Positions 9,104 through 17,970 of a DNA stretch of 64,000 nucleotides are shown one piece after another. The DNA is taken from NCBI RefSeq assembly GCF_026041215.1, contig NZ_JAPEIQ010000030.1:62001-126000 (forward strand), in the 5' to 3' direction. The notes below the pieces were generated by a model. The model searched no databases. It saw only the letters and a program-made list of their open reading frames with translations, and was not told the origin of the DNA. The position numbers were made by a program, and so were the translations under genes. The DNA comes from Hoyosella sp. YIM 151337 (GTDB lineage: Bacteria; Actinomycetota; Actinomycetes; Mycobacteriales; Mycobacteriaceae). How positions within the stretch are numbered: position 1 is the stretch's first letter; each line of letters opens with the position of its first letter.

Positions 9104-10819
9104 ATGCGCCGCGTTGCGATCGTTGGAGCGGGTCAGTCTGGTGCTCTACTCGCACTGAGCCTGCTTCGCAAAAACTACGAGGTCACGTTGATGACGGACC
9201 GTACGCCCGAAGAGGTCCGGTCCGGACCCGTTATGTCGAGTCAGTGCATGTTCGACTCCGGCCTCAGCATCGAGCGCGAGCTCGGCGCGGATGACTGGGC
9301 TGAATCGTGTCCAGCGATCGAAAACGTCGCAATCGCAGTCCACGGCCGGGGCCGGTTTGGGGCACAGCTCGAGTACTACGCACAGTCCGTCGATCAGCGA
9401 GTCAAATGTTCGGCGTGGATGGACGAGTTCGCTGCAGCAGGCGGCAAACTCGTTATCCGGAGGGCCGGGATCACAGACCTCGAAGAACTAGCCCACGACC
9501 ACGACCTCGTCATCGTGTCCACTGGAAAAGGGGACCTCGGGAGGCTCTTTCCCCCAGACCGGGAGAAGTCACCGTTCGACCGGCCCCAGCGCGCGCTCGC
9601 AGTTGCGTACGTGCACGGCCTTGCGCCACATCCTGACGGCGCCGACCTGTCCATCAACATGGTTCCCGGCGTCGGCGAATGCTTCATACTTCCGGCCCTC
9701 ACAACAACCGGGCCCTGCCACATCATCGTCTTCGAGGCGGTGCCCGGCGGTCCGATGGATCTGTGGGACGACGTTCGCACGCCCGACCAGCATCTCTCGC
9801 GCGCTCTGCAAATCCTTGAGCAGCAGTTTCCCCACGAATTCGAACGGTGCGCCAACATCGAGTTGACGGACGCCGGTGCTGTACTGCGCGGCAGGTTGAC
9901 GCCCACAGTTCGCCACCCCATCGCAACGCTCCCCTCCGGCGCGACGGTACTCGGCATGGCAGACGCGGTGGTTCTCAACGATCCTGTTACCGGACAAGGC
10001 GCGAACAACGCGGCCCAGTCCGCGGGCATCTATTTCGACGCGATCCTCGCGCGTGGGGGCGATGAGTTCGATGAGAAGTGGATGAAACGCACATTCGACA
10101 AGTTCTGGCGCGGCTGGGGCCAATGGGCAGTGACGTGGACCAACACGATGCTGCGCCCCCCGGCCGAGCATGTGCTTTCGCTCTTCGACCAGGCAGAGCA
10201 CACGCCCGGCCTGGCCGCGACCGTCGCGGAGGCATTCAACGACCCGCGCACAACCCATAATTGGTGGTACGACGCCGACGAGGCGCGGCGAATCATCGAG
10301 CAAAAGAAGCAGGCCGAGCAGAGCCGGTTCGACGGCAGAGAACTGCGGCGTGCGCTCGGCCAGTACGCCACAGGCGTCACGGTGATCACAAGCCGAGCCC
10401 CCGACGGTAAGCGAATCGGTGTCACAGCGAACTCGTTCACGTCCGTTTCCATGGATCCACCGCTGGTCTTGTGGTGCCCCGCCAAGAAGGCGCCCAGTCT
10501 TCCTGACCTGACCGCCGCAACACACTTCGCAGTCAATGTTCTTGCGGCCGATCAGCACGACTTGTCCCGGCAGTTTGCTACCCCCGCTGAAGACAAGTTC
10601 GCTGGTGTACCTATCTCTGAGGGCTGCGGTGGTGTCCCGCTGCTGGACAATGCGGTCGCGCGCTTCCAGTGCCGGACAGTTCAGCGCGTCGACGCGGGTG
10701 ACCACATCATCTTCTTGGGCGAGGTCGAAAGCTATGACGCTGACGGCGGTGAGCCACTCGTGTTTCATTCCGGCGCGTACCGGCTGGCGTCGCGCCATCC
10801 CGATTATCCGGAAGCGTAG
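9104..10819 (+). CDS. styA2B: Self-sufficient StyA2B-type monooxygenase fused to flavin reductase
   Basis: A 571-residue natural fusion. Residues 1 to about 395 are a StyA-type oxygenase (GAGQSG fingerprint, SSQCM, SVDQR), clearly paralogous to the preceding gene; residues from about 405 form an NAD(P)H:flavin reductase of the flavin_Reduct family, with RRALGQYATGVTVIT and the TANSFTSVSMDPPLV flavin-binding region. The reductase supplies FADH2 to its own and possibly the neighbouring oxygenase. Ser45-Gln47-Met49 again matches the indole monooxygenase fingerprint; positions 72 and 75 are Ile and Val. The gene has an AAGGA ribosome site. Product is probably an indole or styrene-type epoxide; indole favoured. 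Confidence 0.9.
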   Translation: MRRVAIVGAGQSGALLALSLLRKNYEVTLMTDRTPEEVRSGPVMSSQCMFDSGLSIERELGADDWAESCPAIENVAIAVHGRGRFGAQLEYYAQSVDQRVKCSAWMDEFAAAGGKLVIRRAGITDLEELAHDHDLVIVSTGKGDLGRLFPPDREKSPFDRPQRALAVAYVHGLAPHPDGADLSINMVPGVGECFILPALTTTGPCHIIVFEAVPGGPMDLWDDVRTPDQHLSRALQILEQQFPHEFERCANIELTDAGAVLRGRLTPTVRHPIATLPSGATVLGMADAVVLNDPVTGQGANNAAQSAGIYFDAILARGGDEFDEKWMKRTFDKFWRGWGQWAVTWTNTMLRPPAEHVLSLFDQAEHTPGLAATVAEAFNDPRTTHNWWYDADEARRIIEQKKQAEQSRFDGRELRRALGQYATGVTVITSRAPDGKRIGVTANSFTSVSMDPPLVLWCPAKKAPSLPDLTAATHFAVNVLAADQHDLSRQFATPAEDKFAGVPISEGCGGVPLLDNAVARFQCRTVQRVDAGDHIIFLGEVESYDADGGEPLVFHSGAYRLASRHPDYPEA

Positions 10820-10897
10820 CCCCGTCCACTTCCGCTTCGTCCCCGACGCGAGGACAATGGTTTTGCCACTTGGTGTTGAAAACAGAAAGAGGCAGCC

Positions 10898-11230
10898 ATG
10901 ACAACCATGAGCGAGCCGATCACGACGACGCCTGCACAGCAGTTCATGGGAGCCTTCGCCCCCAAGCTAGCGTCACTGACCGACGACATTCTGTACGGCG
11001 ACATTTGGGCGCGGCCGGAGCTTTCGCCGCGCGACCGAAGCCTGATCACGGTGGCCGCACTCATTTCCGGGGGCAACCACGAACAACTGCGTTATCACCT
11101 GAAACGGGCATCAGAGAACGGCGTGAGCGACAGCGAAATCAAGGAAGTGATCACGCACCTGGCCTTCTACGCCGGCTGGCCTAAAGCAATTTCCGCGGTG
11201 GCGGTGGCCAAAGCATTGTTCGGCGAATGA
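10898..11230 (+). CDS. Carboxymuconolactone decarboxylase family protein
   Basis: A 110-residue single-domain CMD protein with the family core LSPRDRSLITVAALI and the following LRYHLKRASENGVSDSEIKEV, ending in AFYAGWPKA. The CxxC of AhpD-type peroxidase members is absent, so it belongs with the gamma-carboxymuconolactone decarboxylase-like group whose members decarboxylate or isomerise lactones, or have unknown roles. It is preceded by a 78-base gap after the oxygenase-reductase fusion and has GAGG before the ATG. As the last intact gene of the SDR-oxygenase group it may act on a ring-opened product; function is not settled by sequence. Confidence 0.8.
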   Translation: MTTMSEPITTTPAQQFMGAFAPKLASLTDDILYGDIWARPELSPRDRSLITVAALISGGNHEQLRYHLKRASENGVSDSEIKEVITHLAFYAGWPKAISAVAVAKALFGE

Positions 11231-11581
11231 CCCACGGAATGCTCGCCCGCGTTCCAAGAGAGGCGGAGGGCCGAAGAAACCGATCCATATGCCGATGAAG
11301 ACGAGGACGAGGCAACCGTCGTCAACGTGTCGGGGCACCGGGTTCACATTCGAACTCGACGAAACCACCTTCGCTGCCGGAACATACACATTCGTCCTTA
11401 CGGCGATCCGCCACGTGCGCTCGAAATTGAGGGTGAAGGGATCGAAGAGTCCAGCGACACCATCGGTCCCGGTGAAACCACGGAACTCACCGTCACCCTT
11501 GAACTTGGCACCTACGAGCTGTACTGCCCCTTCGGAAACCACCAAGACCAGGGCATGACGGTGGAGATTACCGTCGAATAG
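11231..11581 (+). pseudogene. Remnant of a cupredoxin-like copper protein, broken by frameshifts
   Basis: One frame gives DEDEDEATVVNVSG, a second frame (from about 11330) gives GTGFTFELDETTFAAGTYTF, and the first frame resumes with ALEIEGEGIEE and a C-terminal LYCPFGNHQDQGMTVEI, the copper-loop region of plastocyanin-like proteins. Joined, these make one plausible cupredoxin domain. The first shift looks like one extra G in the run at about 11330-11334; the second, near 11400-11430, combines a small deletion. There is no start codon or signal peptide in the first frame, which begins directly after the upstream stop. A pseudogene is likely; sequencing error could explain one shift but less easily two plus the lost N-terminus. 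Confidence 0.6.
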
Positions 11582-11605
11582 CGTCTCGACCAGGAACTTT
11601 TGCAC

Positions 11606-11656
11606 CGGAAACGCGGTCTCTTCACAGGATTTTCTGTGGAGAGATCGCGTTTTCCG
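11606..11656 (+). terminator. Long imperfect hairpin downstream of the oxygenase operon
   Basis: The arms starting CGGAAACGCGGTCTC and ending GAGATCGCGTTTTCCG pair over about 22 bases with three mismatches or bulges around a short GATTTT loop. No T-run follows. It probably ends the SDR-oxygenase transcript, as T-less hairpins often do in actinobacteria. Confidence 0.5.
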
Positions 11657-12047
11657 TGAGAGGTCGTGCGCTAAGCCGTCGGCGTGGTACCCCACGAGGC
11701 TCGCCACCCATACATGCTGTTCACCACCTACGTACGAATCGGACAAATCTGCCGCAAATGTGACCAGTTTGTTCACGGTTGCTGGAGCGGTATATACCAT
11801 CCTCATCCAGGGTCGACCTCTCACTCCCCACCGCGCTGAGTTCCCGCAAAGCAGTCTGAGTTCCGGCGGCGCGGCGTGCGCCAAAATTTCAAATAGTTGG
11901 AATCATTGGCGCGGAGACGTGCGCCACAGCGCCCTACGCTGGACCGTTTACCTACTGCCGTGACACGCAATGAGCCCCAATCCCCACGCATTGGACTCTG
12001 CGCAGGCAGCACAGGACACGCGGCTCGGTCTAGCCAAAGGGTGCAAA
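11657..12047 (+). other. Non-coding leader upstream of the ABC importer operon
   Basis: No supportable gene in either strand. The stretch is more AT-rich than its surroundings and presumably holds the promoter of the binding-protein gene. I could not pick out a convincing operator. Confidence 0.4.
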
Positions 12048-13172
12048 ATGACGAATCGGAAACTACTCCTTACTGCTATCGGCTTAGTAGCAAGCGCTGC
12101 CCTGGTAGGTGCTTGCCAAAGCAGCGCCACGCAGGCGGTTCCTGCGTCAGAACAGGACCTGGAGGCCGTCGAAACAGCAAAGGACCGGGTTGCCGCAGCA
12201 ACATCTCCGTTGGTCGCGTCATTGCCGACCACGTCACCGCCCTTGGCGCAAGACAAGTTCGTCGTAGTTATACCGTGCGACCAAAGCCAGCCTGGCTGTA
12301 CTCAGCCAGCGCTCGGAGCCCTTGAGGCGGCGGAGGCGGCAGGCTGGCGTGCGCAGATGATCGATGGGAAGGGCACTGGCGACCAGCAGAACGCGGCCAT
12401 ACGGCAAGCGATTGCTCTCAACCCCGATGGAATCATCACATTCGCCATCGACCCGGCCACCGTCCAGGGATCTCTGCAGGAAGCACACAGACACGGTATT
12501 GCGCTCGTCGCTGCTGCTTCGTCACCATCTGAGGTTCTCAGCGCATCAGCGGGGCCGACGCTGGAAACGTACACGGAGACTGGCTCGCTGCTCGCGGACT
12601 TCGCCATCGCTCAAACGAACGGGGCCGTCCGCGCGCTAGTTCTGCACGACACCGGGTTTGATGTGCTTCAGCCACGTCATCAGGGTTTTGTCGACCGGCT
12701 CGCGGAGTGCTCCTCCTGTTCCATCCTGGAAGAGCAGGCCTTCACGTCATCCGATCTGGCGAACGCCGTCCCTCGGCTGACGCAGCAGATGGCACAGCGC
12801 AACCCGGACTTCAACGTCGTCTACGTCGACTACGACGACGCTGTTCCGCCACTTCTGCAAGGCCTCCGCAGCGTCGGCGCCGACGACATTATCGTGCTCG
12901 GTTCTAATGGCACCACAGCCGCCACCGCCTGTATCCGGTCGGGATGCGGCCAACATGCCACGACTGCATTCTCTCTCGACGGAATCGGGTGGGCGAGCAT
13001 CGACTCCATGAACAGGGTCTTCGCCAACGAACAACCGGCAGAGCCTGCTTACGGAATCGGCGTCAAACTCATCGACGCGGAAGTGGCAGCAACTGTCGCT
13101 GACATGTGGGACGGGGATACCGATTACCGCTCCGCCTACCAAGAGCTGTGGACCTCTGCAAGTACAAACTGA
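12048..13172 (+). CDS. ABC transporter substrate-binding lipoprotein (RbsB-like), copy 1
   Basis: A 374-residue secreted lipoprotein. The N-terminus is basic (MTNRKLL), then hydrophobic, ending in the lipobox LVGAC, so the protein should be lipid-anchored outside the membrane. The mature part is a type I periplasmic binding fold of the sugar/Peripla_BP_4 class: KFVVVIPCDQ, PDGIITFAIDP and a C-terminal NRVFANEQPAEPAYGIGVKLID. The ligand need not be a sugar; aromatic and other small molecules use this class. Start chosen at the ATG with AAAGGG upstream that opens the signal peptide. A second, strongly similar copy follows 600 bases downstream, before the ATPase and permease. Confidence 0.88.
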   Translation: MTNRKLLLTAIGLVASAALVGACQSSATQAVPASEQDLEAVETAKDRVAAATSPLVASLPTTSPPLAQDKFVVVIPCDQSQPGCTQPALGALEAAEAAGWRAQMIDGKGTGDQQNAAIRQAIALNPDGIITFAIDPATVQGSLQEAHRHGIALVAAASSPSEVLSASAGPTLETYTETGSLLADFAIAQTNGAVRALVLHDTGFDVLQPRHQGFVDRLAECSSCSILEEQAFTSSDLANAVPRLTQQMAQRNPDFNVVYVDYDDAVPPLLQGLRSVGADDIIVLGSNGTTAATACIRSGCGQHATTAFSLDGIGWASIDSMNRVFANEQPAEPAYGIGVKLIDAEVAATVADMWDGDTDYRSAYQELWTSASTN

Positions 13173-13210
13173 CCCAATCACAGGTCGGGTTACTCGGACG
13201 GACACCTATT

Positions 13211-13771
13211 GTGAACGACCTTGCACAATGTGACGCGATTCGCGAACTCATCACTGAACGGAAGATCCAGCGCCTCCACAGCCGGTACGCACAGCTATGC
13301 GATTCTGGGTATCCGGCGCAGGAAATAGCCGATCTCTTCACTGAAAACGGGATATGGGAAGCACGCCCACAGGGCGCGCAATATATTGGTCGCCAACAGA
13401 TTCGCGATCACTTTGCGTCCGCAGACGCCTCATACCCGTGGGCACTGCATCTCAATGTTCCACTGCAGATCGACGTCGCGCCGAATGGCCAGAGTGCGTG
13501 CGGAAGCTGGTATCTCCTTATGCCGTGCACCGACGCCACCACTGGCACGCTGGCCAGCGCCTGGCTAGCGGGACGGTACGACAACGACTTCGTCTCCACC
13601 GACGATGGCTGGAAGTACTCCCATCTCCGAATCACTTTCGGGCTGATGACCCCTCACCTGAACGACTGGTCCAGCGACCGCTTTGATCTCCTAACTCGGC
13701 TTAATGCTTCCGGCCCGTCCGGTCGGCCGGACGACAGCAGACACCCCCATCAAATCAACAATTCCCACTAG
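13211..13771 (+). CDS. SnoaL-like / nuclear transport factor 2 fold protein, copy 1
   Basis: A 186-residue alpha+beta barrel protein of the SnoaL_4 type, recognised by the N-terminal helix ending RLHSRYAQLCDSGYPAQEIA, then LFTENGIWEA and a C-terminal WKYSHLRI strand. Members include hydratases, isomerases, small subunits of ring-hydroxylating oxygenases and cofactor-free oxygenases such as IifA of indole breakdown (the latter from memory). The start is GTG; the frame is open further upstream but there overlaps the lipoprotein gene. It lies between the two binding-protein genes, an unusual place for an enzyme, and resembles the later copy that precedes the amidase. It probably acts on the imported compound. 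Confidence 0.78.
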   Translation: MNDLAQCDAIRELITERKIQRLHSRYAQLCDSGYPAQEIADLFTENGIWEARPQGAQYIGRQQIRDHFASADASYPWALHLNVPLQIDVAPNGQSACGSWYLLMPCTDATTGTLASAWLAGRYDNDFVSTDDGWKYSHLRITFGLMTPHLNDWSSDRFDLLTRLNASGPSGRPDDSRHPHQINNSH

Positions 13772-13781
13772 GCAGGACACC

Positions 13782-14900
13782 GTGCTTCAGAGTACGAAAA
13801 TCAAAGTTGCGGTGGCGGCGCTAGCGTGCTGCTCGGCCCTCACAGCATGCCAATCGTCGCCCGCAACGTCCCCAACCGCAGGTGCAGACAGCAAAGCAGC
13901 CGCGACGGAAGCGGCCGCCCGAGTGGATGCTGCTAAGGCACCGGTTCATCTCGGCGCACCCGAAACCAGCCCGCCGATCCAGCCCGACAAGTTCGTCATC
14001 CTGATTCCATGCTCTCAGGCCTCCGAGGGTTGCGCGCAGCCGGCCAGAGGCGCGGCCGAGGCAGCCGCGGCGATCGGATGGCGAACGCAAACCATCGACG
14101 GCAAAGATACCGCCGATACACAGAATGCGGCGATCCGCCAAGCAATAGCCCTGAAACCCGATGGCATTATCACGTTTGCCATCGACCCTGACAGCGTCCA
14201 GGGCGCGATCCGGGAGGCGCGCACACAAGGAATCGACGTTATTGCGTCCTCCGCGACGCAGTCGGACCTCGTAGCCTTTTCAGACAACCCGTCGACCGAG
14301 GCCTGGCGCCAAAGCGGGACACTCCTTGCTGACTACGCGATCAGTGAAACTGAGGGTCAGGTAAAAGCACTAGTATTGCATGACACCGGTTTTGAGGTTC
14401 TGAAGTCACGGCATGGCGCGTTCGTTGAGCAACTTCAAGCCTGCACATCATGCACAATCCTTGAGGATCAGACCTTCACTTTCGCCGATCTCGCAAATTC
14501 TGTTCCTCGGCTGGTTCAGCAAATGGCACAGCGACATCCGGACTTCAACACCATCTACATCGACTACGACTACGCCGTCCCCGCTCTGCTTCAAGGCCTG
14601 CGTTCAGTCGGCGCAGAAGACAAGATCGTGCTGGGTTCGGACGGGACATCTGCAGCAATCAAGCTGATTCGCGACGATGCGGGTCAGAGCGCAACCACGG
14701 CGTTTGCCCTCGGATGGCTCGGCTGGTCGAACGTAGACGCGCTCAATCGCGTGTTCGCGGGTGAGGATCCCGCACCCGCCGCCGAAGTGCTATCGGTCAA
14801 GCTCATTGATCGGTCTGTTGCCCAGGATCTCACCGGACTCTGGGAGGGCGACATCGACTACCGCGACGAATACTTGCGCATGTGGGGTGATCGGCCATGA
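13782..14900 (+). CDS. ABC transporter substrate-binding lipoprotein (RbsB-like), copy 2
   Basis: A 372-residue lipoprotein with a GTG start, AGGA upstream and a lipobox SALTAC near residue 23. It is a clear paralogue of the first binding protein: both share IDGK, NAAIRQAIAL, PDGIITFAIDP, LVLHDTGF, SVPRL/AVPRL, QQMAQR and LLQGLRSVGA. This copy has fewer polar residues at the end of the linker. Its stop overlaps the ATPase start (ATGA), so it is the binding protein most tightly coupled to the transporter; copy 1 may widen ligand range or be an earlier duplicate. Ligand unknown. Confidence 0.88.
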   Translation: MLQSTKIKVAVAALACCSALTACQSSPATSPTAGADSKAAATEAAARVDAAKAPVHLGAPETSPPIQPDKFVILIPCSQASEGCAQPARGAAEAAAAIGWRTQTIDGKDTADTQNAAIRQAIALKPDGIITFAIDPDSVQGAIREARTQGIDVIASSATQSDLVAFSDNPSTEAWRQSGTLLADYAISETEGQVKALVLHDTGFEVLKSRHGAFVEQLQACTSCTILEDQTFTFADLANSVPRLVQQMAQRHPDFNTIYIDYDYAVPALLQGLRSVGAEDKIVLGSDGTSAAIKLIRDDAGQSATTAFALGWLGWSNVDALNRVFAGEDPAPAAEVLSVKLIDRSVAQDLTGLWEGDIDYRDEYLRMWGDRP

Positions 14901-16405
14901 GCGGTAATGACACGATCGAACTAGACGCCATCACGAAGAAGTTCGCCGGACAGACCGCAGTCGACTCCGTATCGGTGGCGTTCGCGCGAGGAGCCGTGCA
15001 CGCATTGGCCGGGATGAACGGGTCAGGCAAATCCACACTAGTCAAAGTCCTCGCGGGCGCCCACACACCAGAATCAGGCATGCTCCGTGTGGGCGGCGCA
15101 GTTTACAAATCTATTTCGCCACGACAGGCACATGATTTAGGGTTCCGTTTCATCCACCAGGATCCAGGCCTTTTCAGTAACCAGACGGTAGCGGACAACA
15201 TCGCGGCGGGCTCTCGTTTCCGGCACAGCAGCGTCTTACGCGTGAGCGACACACGTGAGAAGCGCGCAGCGGCGGTGGCGCTCGCAAAGCTTGGCGTCGC
15301 CCATATCAATCCTGAAGCGATTATGCGCGATTTGTCGCCGACCGAACGGACTATGGTCGCCATAGCGCGAGCAGTTCAAGATCTCTGGGGCGGCATCGAC
15401 CTGCGGCTCCTGGTACTCGACGAACCGACCGCCTCACTGCCGGAGAATGAAGCACGGCAGGTTCAAGACATGGTGACTGCCATTGCTGCGATGGGCGTCG
15501 CAATCGTGTACATCACACACGACCTGGCGACCATGATCGCGCTCGCCGACGTCGTGACTGTACTGCGTGACGGGCGCAGGGTCGCCACTCGAACCACCGA
15601 AGATCTGGTGGAGCACGAACTCGCGACACTCATGGCAGGGTCGGAACAACAGCTCACCACGACCATGCGGGGTCCCCGTTCCACTGAGGTGCTACTTGAA
15701 TGCAGGGCGCTTTCAGGCGGACGAGTTTCGGGTATCGACCTCCGCCTGCACCGGGGTGAGATCTTGGGGCTCGCTGGTCTGCTCGGCAGTGGCCGAAGTA
15801 CAACCCTGCGCATGATCGCAGGTGTGCAGCAGCCTGCTAGTGGAGCAACAATTATGGGCGGCGAGGCCGTTCCGCCCGGCCAGCCACACGCCGCCGTAAA
15901 CCGAGGCATCGCGCTCGTTCCAGAAGACCGGCGCCAGCACGCGGCCTTCTCGTCGATGTCAATGGCGGACAACATCATGATGGCGTCCCTAAAAGACGTG
16001 TCCTCGCCCGCGCGCATCAGGCAGACAGGCGAGCGTTACGCAGCGAAGCAGACGATGGCCGAATTCGACGTTCGGCCGGGGGACCCCGATAAACCCTTCG
16101 GGTTGTTCAGCGGAGGAAACCAGCAGAAGGCAATTATCGGGCGGTGGGCACGGATCCGGCCGCGCGTACTCCTGCTGGACGAACCTACACAGGGAGTCGA
16201 TGTACATGCTCGCGCTCAAATACATGCATCGATCCGGCGGCTGTCGGACGCGGGAATGAGCGTAATCGTTGTCTCCTCTGACTTTGGTGAGTTAGCCGAG
16301 TTGAGTGACCGAATTCTGGTTTTTCGGCACGGACGAATCAAAACCGAGATCAGCGGCGGAACCGTTGACGAACAAACCATCCTGCATCTCGCAGGGACAG
16401 CGTGA
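14897..16405 (+). CDS. ABC transporter ATP-binding protein, RbsA/MglA type (two ABC domains)
   Basis: A 502-residue ATPase with two tandem ABC domains. Domain 1 has a good Walker A (GMNGSGKST, residues 39-47), signature LSPTERT and Walker B LLVLDEP. Domain 2 has a Walker A GLLGSGRST, signature FSGGNQQK and Walker B VLLLDEPTQGVD. The first signature (LSPTERT) departs from LSGGQ, as is usual for the degenerate half of this subfamily. It energises import through the RbsC-like permease encoded 19 bases downstream; binding-protein copy 2 is translationally coupled upstream. Confidence 0.93.
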   Translation: MSGNDTIELDAITKKFAGQTAVDSVSVAFARGAVHALAGMNGSGKSTLVKVLAGAHTPESGMLRVGGAVYKSISPRQAHDLGFRFIHQDPGLFSNQTVADNIAAGSRFRHSSVLRVSDTREKRAAAVALAKLGVAHINPEAIMRDLSPTERTMVAIARAVQDLWGGIDLRLLVLDEPTASLPENEARQVQDMVTAIAAMGVAIVYITHDLATMIALADVVTVLRDGRRVATRTTEDLVEHELATLMAGSEQQLTTTMRGPRSTEVLLECRALSGGRVSGIDLRLHRGEILGLAGLLGSGRSTTLRMIAGVQQPASGATIMGGEAVPPGQPHAAVNRGIALVPEDRRQHAAFSSMSMADNIMMASLKDVSSPARIRQTGERYAAKQTMAEFDVRPGDPDKPFGLFSGGNQQKAIIGRWARIRPRVLLLDEPTQGVDVHARAQIHASIRRLSDAGMSVIVVSSDFGELAELSDRILVFRHGRIKTEISGGTVDEQTILHLAGTA

Positions 16406-16423
16406 AGTAGATCGGATATTCCC

Positions 16424-17467
16424 ATGAGCATCGGCACTTTGCCCTCTGACTCAACGAAGAACGTGCGCAAACCTGACGGTGGGCGTAATCTGCAGCTCGC
16501 GCGTCCTTCGGTGCTGCAGACGCTGCTGGCAACCCGTTGGCTCGGCTTCTATGCACTTGCAGCCCTCATCACTCTCTTCAGCGTGCTGCTGCCGTACACC
16601 TTCCCCACCGCCACCAACGCGAGCGCAATTCTCGGCAACGAGGCTGTCGGCATGATGCTGGCGATCGCCCTCCTCATACCGATCGTTGCAGGCCAGTTCG
16701 ACCTTTCCGTGGCCAGTATCTTGACGCTTGCCATGATTATGGCCATCGGACTTTTTCAGTTCTTTGAGGCTCCTGTATGGGTCGCGGTAGTTGCCGGACC
16801 ACTTGTGGGAGCAGCAATCGGATTGATTAATGGATTCTGTGTTGCTTGGCTCAGAATTCCATCGCTTGTTGCAACCCTCGCAACGGGAAGCTGCGCTCTC
16901 GGAGTTGCGTTGTGGTGGACAAATGGCTCGATCTTCGCGCTCAACGTGCCCGAGTCTTTCCGGGCACTGGGTGAGCGGCTTGGGCCAGTTCCGCTTCCAG
17001 TCGTCTTCACTGCTTTGCTGGCTGTTGTTGCGTGGTGGGTCCTCGAACGAACTCCCACCGGCCGCTACCTCTACTCGATCGGCGATAACGCGGAAGCCGC
17101 CAGGCTCGTAGGCTTACCCGTTACAGGACTGACAGTCTCTGCATTCGTCGCGTCCGGCACCATTGCAGGTCTCGCTGGCGTGGTGCAGGCTGCAATTCTC
17201 GGATCGGGAAACCCCCAGGTCGGTGCCAGCTTTCTGTTGCCGGCGTTCGCAGCAGTCTTCCTCGGTGCGGCGATATTCCACGTTGGTCGCTACAACGTTA
17301 TCGGTACTGTAATGGCCGTCTTGATCCTCGCAGTCATGGTCGCAGGGCTACAGCAGTTCGGGTTGCCCTTCTATATTGAGCCCGTTCTCAAAGGCGCAAT
17401 CCTGCTGGCTGCGGTTGCATTCACGACCGGACGATTCGCCGCACGTAACCAACGAGGCCGTCGATGA
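16424..17467 (+). CDS. ABC transporter permease, RbsC type
   Basis: A 347-residue, very hydrophobic integral membrane protein of the BPD_transp_2 family with about 8-10 transmembrane segments. It has the family pattern of a conserved cytoplasmic loop near the middle (LERTPTGRYLYSIGDNAEAARLVGLPV) that contacts the ATPase. With a single permease gene the channel would be a homodimer. Its stop codon region overlaps the ATG of the following SnoaL-like gene (ATGA), so transporter and enzyme genes are one transcription unit. Confidence 0.92.
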   Translation: MSIGTLPSDSTKNVRKPDGGRNLQLARPSVLQTLLATRWLGFYALAALITLFSVLLPYTFPTATNASAILGNEAVGMMLAIALLIPIVAGQFDLSVASILTLAMIMAIGLFQFFEAPVWVAVVAGPLVGAAIGLINGFCVAWLRIPSLVATLATGSCALGVALWWTNGSIFALNVPESFRALGERLGPVPLPVVFTALLAVVAWWVLERTPTGRYLYSIGDNAEAARLVGLPVTGLTVSAFVASGTIAGLAGVVQAAILGSGNPQVGASFLLPAFAAVFLGAAIFHVGRYNVIGTVMAVLILAVMVAGLQQFGLPFYIEPVLKGAILLAAVAFTTGRFAARNQRGRR

Positions 17468-17970
17468 CGCAGACTGAGAGCACAATCGAGACGGCACTCC
17501 ACGAACGACTCCGAAGGCTCGAAGCAACTGAGGAAATCAGACGGCTAAAGCACCGCTACGCGGAAATCTGCGATAACGGCTATAAGGGCGATGACTTCGC
17601 GGAGCTATTTACGCCTGACGGCGTCTGGGTATCCAACACTTTCGGTACAGTACGCGGGCGGCGCGAGCTGAGCGCTTTCATTAGCCAGATCGGCGAGCAG
17701 CACTTTACGTGGGCGATGCACTACATGAACTGTCTGAACATCGATCTAAGCGCAGATTGTACCCGCGCCCACGGGACGTGGCAGCTGTTGCAGCTCGCTA
17801 CGCAACGCGACGCGCGGGGCGCAGTGCCCATTCTGGCAGCAGCCACATACCACGATGAGCTGATTCATGATGGAACGCGATGGAAATTCGACAAGGTTAC
17901 GGCACAATTTCACCAGGTAGTTGATATCCGGCACGGCTGGACTGACCCTCCCCTTGAAGGACCCGGATGA
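17464..17970 (+). CDS. SnoaL-like / nuclear transport factor 2 fold protein, copy 2
   Basis: A 168-residue relative of the SnoaL-like protein encoded between the two binding proteins: it shares an N-terminal helix with RLKHRYAEICDNGY, then LFTPDGVW and a final WKFDKVTAQFH strand. It is coupled at both ends, overlapping the permease stop and the amidase start by four bases each. That tight coupling to an amidase suggests the two act in sequence on the imported compound, for instance oxygenation or isomerisation followed by amide hydrolysis. Family membership is clear; the reaction is not. Confidence 0.82.
   Translation: MTQTESTIETALHERLRRLEATEEIRRLKHRYAEICDNGYKGDDFAELFTPDGVWVSNTFGTVRGRRELSAFISQIGEQHFTWAMHYMNCLNIDLSADCTRAHGTWQLLQLATQRDARGAVPILAAATYHDELIHDGTRWKFDKVTAQFHQVVDIRHGWTDPPLEGPG

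Noticed and set aside
9569-10798. 409-codon leftward open frame over StyA2B
   Set aside because: Antisense to an obvious oxygenase-reductase fusion; no ribosome site or family features.
7850-10819. Styrene degradation operon
   Set aside because: No styrene oxide isomerase or phenylacetaldehyde dehydrogenase nearby, and active-site residues fit indole enzymes.
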